NCBI GenBank assembly: GCA_963965975.1
Contig: OZ014422.1
Coordinates: forward strand, 3,123,155-3,187,154
Length of the DNA stretch: 64,000 bases
Direction of reading: 5' to 3'
Source: Xestospongia bergquistia
Taxonomy: Eukaryota; Porifera; Demospongiae; Haplosclerida; Petrosiidae
Shown: one piece after another, positions 55,680 to 64,000 of the stretch
How positions within the stretch are numbered: the stretch's first letter is position 1
Layout: each line of letters begins with the position of its first letter
Notes under the pieces: model-generated
What the model was told of the DNA's origin: nothing
Database searches by the model: none
Seen by the model: only the letters and a program-made list of their open reading frames with translations
Translations under genes and position numbers: made by a program

Positions 55680-56521
55680 AAGTGCTGGCTTCTGGAGTAG
55701 ACATTTGTCACAAAATCTTCAAAAGTTAGATGCACCATTGTCCACAATACTAGATGTTACATATGAAGAAACAATAAAGTTTTGTAATGACAAGTATCAA
55801 CAACAAATCAAGGTACAAGGCCCTCACTATGTATCCTGTGTTGGACCAGTTTGGCTCAGAGGTAAGGCTTCCTAATTAGAATAAGATCGTAATATGACAT
55901 ATACATTTATACATGTGCAGATCCTAACCGAAGTCTTGGAACAATTTCCCAAGGTAAGCAAAAGCAATTCAAATCAGTTAGTGTAATTATAAATTGTTAG
56001 GTGGTGGTATTGAGAATGCTGGTATTGAGGATACTGATCAAGTGATAATAGTCTATTTATGTAAAATTACCATTTCAATACATCAATTAGAACCAAAGGA
56101 ACCAAGTGATCATGAAGATAGCACAAGTGTTGATCAAGTTATCAGTGTTAAACTTACTTATAAAGTTGGTAAGCTTATAAAATGAAATATAAAACATACA
56201 ATTATCATCATCACTGTATAATCAATTAGTGTTGAATCAGACACCTGAATTAGATATAGCCTTTTCTTATTTAAAAAAGTGCCCATTAAAATGGAAACAA
56301 ATAAAAACCTTTAGCAAAGTGATATTGATGTAATTGATATTAATCAACGACTGCAAGTAAATGAAAGAAGGCATTCTATGCTAATTATATGTAAAAGAAT
56401 TCTTGGAGACAAGTATACTTGGAGGGCGTTAATTGAAGTTTTAAGAAAAGCTTATGAAAATGCAATTGCTTCTGATATTGAAGAAGATCTAAAAAAGAAA
56501 TATCCAGCAAGCTGTAACTAG
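55680..56521 (+). pseudogene. Death-domain-like gene, frameshifted or mis-modelled
   Basis: Likely exon pieces are about 55680-55861 ('LDAPLSTILDVTYEETIKF', 'VQGPHYVSCVGPVWLR'), about 55920-55953 ('DPNRSLGTISQ'), about 56002-56171, about 56230-56318 and then to TAG 56519-56521. The C-terminus has the layout of a death domain: 'LDIAFSYLKKCPLKWKQIKTF', then 'DIDVIDINQRL', 'HSMLIICKRILGDKYTWRALIEVL', and 'ASDIEEDLKKKYP'. The two halves are in different frames at about 56315-56320, one base apart. An acceptor-like TTTAG at 56314 could start an exon in the second frame, but it would then overlap the first half. No ATG was found in frame at the 5' end. It is divergent from the helical-repeat gene with about 350 bases between. 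Confidence 0.5.
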
Positions 56522-56664
56522 ACTTGAATTAACTTAGTTATTGTTTTGTATAAAAGGGTGATATTTTTCATTGAAATAAAAAGTTTAGTGACAATCTAAA
56601 TTAAGTTACAAATAACTACAAGACAAAATAGTTTAATAAAATGTTCTTGAATATAACAAAATAT

Positions 56665-56994
56665 TCACACCCATGGAGTCCATCCATCATACAGTTGACA
56701 AAAGTTGTCCAAACTAGTAGCTTCATCAATGACATACTTGACCTAAAATAAGTGACATAACACTCTGTGTACATGTACATGTATATTCTACTTGTTCAGC
56801 AACTGTCATCTGGTAGGTGGGGACAGGATCTCTCCTGTCTAATTTGCTGTTGACTAATCTCCATATACTCACAACATATTAGTTCTGTTCTTGTAGAGCT
56901 AAAGAGACAATTAAAATATAACAATACATTACAGTGACAAACCTTTCCCAGTATGTAGGTCTCTGACAATGCCTTGACTAGAACAATATACTAT
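56665..56994 (-). pseudogene. SMG1: SMG1-like PIKK kinase, last three exons, with in-frame stop
   Basis: Three minus-strand exons join in phase. About 56994-56946 gives 'SSQGIVRDLHTGK'. 56898-56792 gives 'ALQEQN', a stop codon, 'YVVSIWRLVNSKLDRRD' and 'MTVAEQ'. 56742-56665 gives 'VKYVIDEATSLDNFCQLYDG' and ends 'WTPWV'. The last exon is a complete FATC domain, required in PI3K-like kinases. 'ALQE.N.Y...WR' and 'AEQV.YVI.EAT.LDN' fit SMG1, the nonsense-mediated-decay kinase, better than ATM, ATR or mTOR. No kinase domain was found upstream within the window. With the TAA (about 56880), this looks like a truncated duplicate. Confidence 0.7.
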
Positions 56995-57367
56995 AGAGGA
57001 AAAGAAATATACAATACAAATTGTAACAAATACTACATAATTCTACTCTTAGATTCCTGAGTTTGTTGTTCAGTTTGACTAGTTATACTCAAATGAGCTT
57101 GACTAGTTGCCTCCAATAAGGCATAAAGGCAACACTTATGCAAACTAACTAAACATGCAGTAATAAAGAGCAGCAGCAGAGCATATATCTATCCTCTTAG
57201 ATTACATAGTTAACATACTATAAGTATGTTATATCACAGGGACTAAGGAAACCCTAGTTTATCAAGGTAGGCATTAGTGTCTAGGATAAACTCAGAATTC
57301 TTTAATTATACTATACTAGTGTACTAGTATACTAGTTTAGAATAGACATATCATTCAGTTAAGCTCT

Positions 57368-57450
57368 CAGATTACTTACCACAACTTCATGTTGACAAAA
57401 TGAGCTTTACTAGCCCATGATAGTTTAGATGTAAAGGACATATCAGAGGC
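57368..57450 (-). repeat. Exon-like segment shared with 49381-49450
   Basis: On the minus strand both copies read 'FTSK.SWASKA' followed by a splice-donor-like GTAAGT. The codons match apart from a small indel. They are either a duplicated coding exon or an exon-bearing repeat. No family was recognised. Confidence 0.5.
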
Positions 57451-57538
57451 AATACACAGAGGGTCTGTTATTGGATAAATATTAATCAAGAACCTGTTCT
57501 GTTTGCTACTAGTATTATGGAAAATTTATGTTACTGAA

Positions 57539-58500
57539 ACCAAGAAAACTAACAAAAACTAACTAAAATTAGTGCATTAATGGCAAAAACTAACTATAAC
57601 TAACTATTATAGTTAGTACTGAACTAAAACAACAGATACCTGTACTCAATAAATAACTGTCATAACTGCACAAAAGATAAACCACTAGTAAGTGATAAGC
57701 TAACTGTGATAAGTTAACTGATAACTAAAAATAGCACTATTCAATACAATCACATGTATACCTTTCACCTTGGCTGTATAATAAGCTATTGCAAAGCAGA
57801 ATGTAACCATGTGCAGGGCATAAATCAGTAAGCAGTAAAAAGTGAGGAAGTTGAAACTACTTTCATGACTGCTATGTCAACTGGACGACTAAAAACAAGC
57901 CCAGTTTGGGAATACTTTTGACGATGATGAAGCACCAAACAATAATGTTTGCAAGATTGCGACCTCAAAAAAGGTTGAATATAAGAATAAAATAAAAGGA
58001 AAAAATCCAACTAATTTAAAACAGTACTTGAGCAAATATCATGCTTGTACTTATAGGAAGTTATTGGAGAAAGAAAAGAATCTTAAGGATACTTGTAATG
58101 GTAAAACAACGCCAGGCAACTAAGCCTTGCTTTAATGCTGCATAAATCTTCTTACATCAAATAATTTAGATAATAACCTAGCTACATTAATTGATAGTGC
58201 AAATGTAGCAACAATTCTAGTGGAAAACCAGGAATTTTGTGATCTACTAATGAAACAAGAATCTCCTTCCAAAGCTGGGTATGCATCAAGTGATAGAAGA
58301 AACCGATTGGCAGATACAAACTTAAAGAATGAAATACTTTTAAGTAAAACAAGCAATATCTTTAGTCTAATAATGCATTACATTTTACAAACTTTCTCAA
58401 CTGTAACTAACTAAAATTATTCATAAAGCAGAGAAATAACTAAAATTATTCTATTGGCAGAAAAACTAAATATAACTAACTAAAATTATATAAAGCTAAA
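57539..58500. mobile_element. hAT-type transposon fragment (BED zinc finger) flanked by CTAACTAAAATTA repeats
   Basis: Clusters of AACTAACTAAAATTA-like units are at 57539-57630 and 58398-58500. Between them the plus strand encodes a BED-finger-like stretch at about 57870-58090: 'TSPVWEYF', a frame break, 'CKIATSKKVEY', then 'GKNPTNLKQYLSKYHACTY'. This has the W-x-F, Cys, N-L-x-x-H-L-x-x-x-H pattern of hAT/ZBED proteins with one Cys not placed. No transposase core follows. Confidence 0.55.
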
Positions 58501-59420
58501 GTAAAACAACACTAGTATATATTGAACATTACGTTATGGTGTAATAGAAACAACTAAAATTAGAACTTTGCTTACAGTAGATAATTTTGATTTTATATAA
58601 TAACCAAATCCTGGATTTGATCATTTGAGTATAGAATAACTTTTAGAATTATAATCTTGTTAAATTATCCTTATTAAGTAAATTTAATTCTCATTTTTGT
58701 TGTCTATACTATAGATTGTATTGTTCTTTTTATTGCTCACAGACTTAGTGCAATTGAAGATGCTGACAACATAGCCATCATACATCAAGAAGATGTCACA
58801 CTAAACTGTTGATATAAACTTATCAATTAAGACATTACCTTACAATAGCTAACACTAACAACAATTATTGTTCTATAATTTTTTCCTATAGACTGGTACT
58901 CATTCTACATAATAAAATAAGAGGTCTTTATTCTAAATTAGTTAAAGACAAGCTCTTTTAGATAATTAATATCATAATGTATTACAAAGTTTATTTTTAT
59001 TTACAAGAAATACTCACATAAGTATTTGCTTAATACTTATATACATTCCAGTTTTGATATCATATTATAATATCCAGTTTTATGAATCTATTCAATGTAC
59101 TGTATAAGTGATATCAATTGTAATGGTACATTAAGTGCTATGCTTTTATTTGTATCACTATATATACAGTTGATACTGTGATGTATTTGTTACAATTGCC
59201 TATAAGATTATAACAAAGAACAAACACAAGATACTCATAATACAAAGAAAACATGGATACTCACACAAGAACACTAAGAGCATGCGTGAACAATAACCAT
59301 GCATAACCACAATACTATCAATATACATAATACTATTAATACATAATTCAGTAAATGTATACTACACTCCTTCATTCTTACACTGAAACGATCAGGAGGT
59401 CTATGTATATAACTTGGATA
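58501..59420. other. Intergenic, no gene seen
   Basis: AT-rich sequence between transposon remnants; it may include the LTR of the minus-strand gypsy fragment, but none was identified. Confidence 0.4.
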
Positions 59421-59426
59421 CTGAGG

Positions 59427-60500
59427 CTAAGTTGAGGGGATAGGAGAGGACATAGGGATAAAACATTTACTGATATTTAAGTCACTATTTTTTTTATTAG
59501 ATATAAAATCCGGTCCAGTTTGTCTATTAACAATTTCTTGAGTACTTTCATTATTAGTTGAATTTTCAAATGCATCTGTTCCATTTTTGTCAAACCAGTC
59601 GGAGTCATTTCCTGCCTCAATTAATTGGCTAGAACTTGTACTTGAGTAATGGCTGGACACCAACACATAAAAACATCTGAGTTGATTAACATGTCTCTTG
59701 ACATCTTTAATCTTGCCTAGATAGAGCAATGGTCCAATCCTTCTGACAATTTCACCTTTCTTCCATTTGGTTATACTATGGTAATTAATTGCGAGTGAGA
59801 AATCTTTGGCAACTTTGAATTCTCTGGACTTAGAGCACCTGTCTAAATATGTTTTCTGTTTATTCTGGTTCTCTCAAACTACTCATCAACATTCTGGTCT
59901 TAGCAAGTCCAATCTTGTCCTGCATGGGTAAACATTACAGGAACAACTCAAATGAAGTTTGGTTTGTAGTATTATGGGGAGCTTGTCTATAACTGAGTAG
60001 GAATACACATAACTCCTGATTAAAACTGAATCCATCATTTGTACTAGCCTTTACTGATTTCTTAAAGGTCTGAATCAATCTACTAAACTATTCGATGCTG
60101 GATCACTTGACTATGGATGACTTTGAGATTTCAGAAAGTTATGAACTCCTGAGGCTGAAAGTTATGGTCCATTATTGGAAACAACTTGTTTTGGTAGACT
60201 GAAGAGCTAAATAGTCATCTGAGTTCATTAATAATAGCCTCTGTAGTAGTATTTTTATTTCTATAACTCTGGCCATTTTGAATGAGCATTTACAATAACA
60301 CAAAAGAACTATTCATAAATGGGCATGCATAATCAATATGCAATCTCTCCTACAGTTGACTAAACGGAAAGGTACTAATGGAGGGACAGGATCTTTATTG
60401 TACTTCCCATAACTTTACCCAGCACATTACGGTCCACACTAAGGCTTCAAAATGATAAGACCAAAAACCTTGAAGTGGTTCTTATAATTCTAAAACAAAA
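59427..60500 (-). mobile_element. Ty3/gypsy-type retrotransposon fragment (integrase C-terminal end), decayed
   Basis: Minus-strand pieces occur in order. 'VKASTNDGFSFNQELCVFLL' and 'SYRQAPHNTTNQTSFELF' are integrase-end hallmarks. Then 'KKGEIVRRIGPLLYLGKIKD', a chromodomain-like or GPF-like C-terminal module, comes with 'RHVNQLR'. An acidic tail ends at about 59427. Frame breaks upstream of 59760 show decay. Confidence 0.7.
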
Positions 60501-62000
60501 GTTCAAACTGGATACATCTGGGAATAATTACAGTACCTGTTATGATTGGAAAAAAAAACTGCTTTGTTTGAATTGTAGGAAGCTTGAGGAATGAGGATCA
60601 ATTGATTGCTAGTCATGTAGGTGTGTTCTTTAATGCTTTTATTACGTAATTAATGAATACGCTCTCTAGGACAGAGTTGACGGAAGGCTCGGAAGCAAGT
60701 ATATAGTTAGTACTGTTGAAGACTCAAGCAGCCATACATAGCTGTAGTCGATCGCTAAGTACAGTTCTGAAACAAGACGAAGACACAGTCTAATATCTAC
60801 AGTTTACTGGCACAGACACAAGCGGACAGAGAGTATAGTGAGGTCATTATTTTCATTAACATAATTATCGTTCTACCGTAGTAACTGAAGTGTAACATTT
60901 TGTAATCAGGTAAGCCTTAAATTTCAGCTATACTCAGTTAATAATAGGACTTCCTATATACCACATTATAAGTGTAGTCTATCTAGTTATATCCTTGATG
61001 TATTGTGCTAATATGTTGATATAACTAGTGTTATTATATGTAGTAGAACAGACATTTGTTAGTTTTTGAAGACAGATAAATGATAGAGGTGTTGTACCTG
61101 TGCAAGGAATATTTACTATGACATACCTATATCAACCATATTAGAACTATTCTTGTCCTCGTCCTCTCTCAAACTTACATTGATATCAGCTATTAATATT
61201 GACATATATCTCAATGTTAATACAGTCCATGTCATAGATATAATAATTATATTAGATATCTATCATTGTTAATGTAAACAACATTATACTTGTTATAATA
61301 ACTGTTATTATTATTATATCAAATGTACTTATATTATTTAGTTGTAATAATGATTAGATAATTACTTTGTGTAGGTTATAATCTAACTAACTAAAATAGT
61401 GGAACTATTGACTGTTATAAGTCTACCAAATCAAGAGCTACCATCTTTATTATTTATCAGGAAACATCACTTTGTAAGTTATAAATTATTAAGGTGGCAG
61501 TACATATATATTTTAAAAGATGACATACTGTCAAATATAAACACCATTGGGTCACTATTACTTTATATAGCTTTAGAGTTAGGTTACAATATGTACTACT
61601 GTAATGTTAATAAGATGATCAATAAGATTGGTTGTACTTGATCTTGTCATAGAGAGTGAGGCATGTTGTGTAGAGATACATAATTTTAATACAACACATC
61701 TACCTAGTCAATTGAGAACCTTATTATAGTAATGTTGACAAAACATGATTTCTCTAGACATTTATTCACATTATAAGAGTATCTCTTTTATTTAATTTTA
61801 TAAATGTAGTAATGTACAGTCTCTATGTCAATGTCATACATGTATGTTAACAGTAGATCCAGAGTATAGAAATTGGAGGTGCACAGACTGCGCGCAAGGA
61901 GCATGGCTAAAATTTAAGCACAATAAATATTCATAAATTTATTATTCATGGACACATCCTTATAATCAAGAAAGCGCTAAGTCAATAAGGTGATAAAGAA
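60501..62000. other. Unassigned, no gene seen
   Basis: A block at about 60660-60840 is less AT-rich than its surroundings and ends before a donor-like GTAAGC (60910). It could be an LTR or an untranslated exon. The rest is AT-rich without supported features. Confidence 0.35.
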
Positions 62001-62349
62001 ACAAAGTACAATTGGTCATCGCTGTTAACAATATTTGTCAGCTTCATTCTTCTAGGATGCTTTCTAGAAAATGAGTTAACAATCACCTGGCAGTCAATGT
62101 CCATGCTATAATGAATACTCATGAGGAGTAACCTTTGTCTCTCTTATATAATCATTGAATGAAGCTAACTTTTGACTCTTCTTAAAGAGCTTATACATCT
62201 TTCTCGAGAACAAATTGTCACTGGGATGATATGGTTAATTATTAAGAGTGAACAAATATTTAAAAAGAACAAGTCAGTAGCAAGAGCATCCTGTCGTCTT
62301 TTTGGAAGATCATCATCAGCAGAGTTTTACCACTTATTTTGGCAACTTA

Positions 62350-63760
62350 ACAGGTCTGTGTCTATATTGTGAGGAGATGGAAGACCAGCTTCATCAATTT
62401 GACCATTTGAGTGTTATCTCTGTTTTGCTGTCTACCACATGTATGATGGATGGTAATCAAATCATTATCAACCTGAACTGACTCTGCCATAGACTTAGCA
62501 ACAGTAAACCATTCTTGATTAACTCTATCTATTTTATCTCTCACTCTCTGGATACTTTGTTTTGTAAGATCAATGTGCCTGTGTCCCTTAAAATATTTAT
62601 AGTACTAGACAGAAGACCAAAACTTAAACCCTTGACAAGGCCTCAGCCCTTCACAGGTCAATGTGCCTGTGTGCCTTAAAATATTTATAGTACTAGACAG
62701 AAGACCAAAACTTAAACCTTTGACAAGGCCTCAGCCCTTCACAGGCAATAACAAAAGCCATCACAAACTGTATGTTTATAATAGCTAACAGGAGAGTACA
62801 TGTATCAATAACTGTATTTGTATTCCATTCAGACTGTGATGTTATCTCTTCCAAAAGTTGTAATACTATTTCATAAACTCTCCAAAGTTATGAAGTGCCT
62901 CGTGACACTCTATCCATTTTGTTTTACATAAATTCGAAAGGTTTCAATTTCTGTTAGGCTGAACTAACTGCTTGATTTTGTCAACAAAAGCTTCCCACCT
63001 TTTTAGAGAGTTGTTAAAGAACAATGCAATGATGTCACAAGATTTATCAATAGCAAGGTTGAGCTTGTGAGAGATACAATGTACATAAACTGCTTTTAGA
63101 AATGACTTTGGATTCAAGCAGCTATTCCTCTTTGTCCAGTAATACATCCAGACACAGCACCAGCTCCATCATATCCATGACCCCTCATTAATTTAAATTT
63201 AATTCATGACTTGAATTGTTAGTGTTGATAATATTACATTTGATAAAGCTTCTCCAGATATTTCACCACTATACCATACAAACTCCAAAAACACTTCTCA
63301 TGCTTGATTAAACCCCACAACAAATCTTAAGACTAAACTTAATTGCTCCTGATTGGAAATGTCAGAAACTTTGTCTCCTAATACTGAAAAGAAGAAGCCC
63401 TCTAAACCTCTTTTTAAATTTTAGTAAAGATATATTCACCAATTATCTCGGCATTTTCAGGTTTGAAAACTTTAGTTATGATGTCATACCTAGCATTCTT
63501 TTGAAATACCAGTTAAAGCAATTTTATTATATCCCAAATAATATTATAAATTATTGTAATTGTTAATTGGTTTCTCTAGATTAGATAGTGAGCAATATTA
63601 TAAGCTTCACTGATGTCATAAGGGCAACATATCTCAGAAAAGCTTTTCCTGTTAGAAACAGAGTTACTAGAAGAGCTAAAGTTAAGCCTAGTAGAGAAGC
63701 TACTACTACTGTGACCTTGATTCTCGGATGTCATCTATTTCTCAGAAGGAGTAACAGCAT
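62350..63760 (-). pseudogene. Decayed hAT-family transposase (DUF4371-type)
   Basis: Read on the minus strand, 'GYDGAGAVSG' (about 63165) and then 'AVYVHCISHKLNLAIDKSC' (about 63060) are the GxDGAxxMxG and YxHCxxHxLNLxxxxS motifs of hAT transposases with the DUF4371 region. Further upstream, 'VFKPENAEIIGEYIFTK' (about 63440) also fits. Frames are broken many times. A tandem duplication (62570-62745) lies in the 3' part. Confidence 0.65.
62570..62745. repeat. Tandem duplication, two units of 88 bases
   Basis: Unit 1 starts TCAATGTGCCTGTG at 62570 and unit 2 at 62658; they are almost identical over 88 bases. Recent by its identity, it lies inside the decayed hAT element. Confidence 0.9.
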
Positions 63761-64000
63761 CTAGTCCCAAAGAAGTGATTTTCACTTGACACTTTGTCAT
63801 ATTCACTATGTATTTGTTGCATTTGGCTTATCACAACAGTATCATCTATGTAATGTGGACTTAAATAAAGGACATGTGTTCACAGTGCGAAAATCTATCA
63901 TAATTTCTTATATGTACTGTAAATCTGATTAAGTGCAATGATCCATGTCAATGTTCGCATAAATATCAAATGTTGCTATATGGTGTACACTACTATGAAT

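Noticed and set aside
55544-55747. 67-codon minus frame ending in a hydrophobic helix
   Set aside because: It overlaps the likely first part of the death-domain gene and has no family resemblance; it could be a microprotein but there is no support.
61399-61641. 80-codon plus frame
   Set aside because: No domain, strongly AT-rich, no splice or neighbour support.
62172-62372. 66-codon plus frame 'LLKELIHLSREQIV...'
   Set aside because: No family recognised and it abuts the decayed hAT element; not supported as a gene.

Overview
The window is nuclear DNA from an animal, most likely a demosponge. It is AT-rich. Most genes carry many short introns (often 40-60 bases) with GT/AG ends. Protein similarity to vertebrate orthologues is high in core domains and loose elsewhere. 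Metazoan-type genes are present (EMRE, lethal giant larvae, a G12/13 alpha subunit). No bacterial features were seen. Exons were joined by hand from splice signals, reading phase and family knowledge; boundaries could be off by a base or two. Layout: 203-266 (-) is the first exon of a CFAP52/WDR16-like ciliary gene, head to head with a SUMO-protease-like gene (337-3218, +). They share a 70-base gap holding a perfect RFX X-box. Next is a complete Lgl polarity gene (3393-9463, +), convergent with flightless-I (9693-17854, -). Flightless-I is head to head with a single-exon EMRE gene (17920-18177, +). A G alpha 12/13 gene (19357-23799, -) has a 3 kb repeat-filled intron. A gene-poor stretch (23.8-28.9 kb) holds a decayed LINE, a MITE and microsatellites. 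TVP23 (28976-34885, +) converges with NUBP1 (34944-37647, -), which is head to head with a five-finger C2H2 gene (37750/37801-40303, +). The right third is much more disturbed. It holds a nested MITE with a GC-rich captured ORF (42 kb), a scrambled cluster of amidase (FAAH-like) pseudogenes (41.1-46.1 kb) and a Ty3/gypsy integrase fragment. It also holds an MTRES1-like S4-domain gene (47679-48434, +) and a 1256-residue, seven-exon gene of unknown function (50029-55314, -) with helical repeats and an HNH-like Cys/His module. A frameshifted death-domain gene, the last exons of an SMG1-like kinase with an in-frame stop, a BED/hAT fragment, a second gypsy fragment and a decayed hAT transposase complete it. 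The conserved genes mostly serve housekeeping or cell-biology roles: cytosolic Fe-S assembly (NUBP1), mitochondrial calcium uptake (EMRE), mitochondrial RNA handling (MTRES1-like), Golgi traffic (TVP23), polarity (Lgl), actin (FLII) and Rho signalling (G12/13). They do not form one pathway. Candidates for something new are the helical-repeat/HNH-like protein next to a death-domain gene, the ubiquitin-like N-terminus on the Ulp1 protease, and the MITE with a captured ORF.
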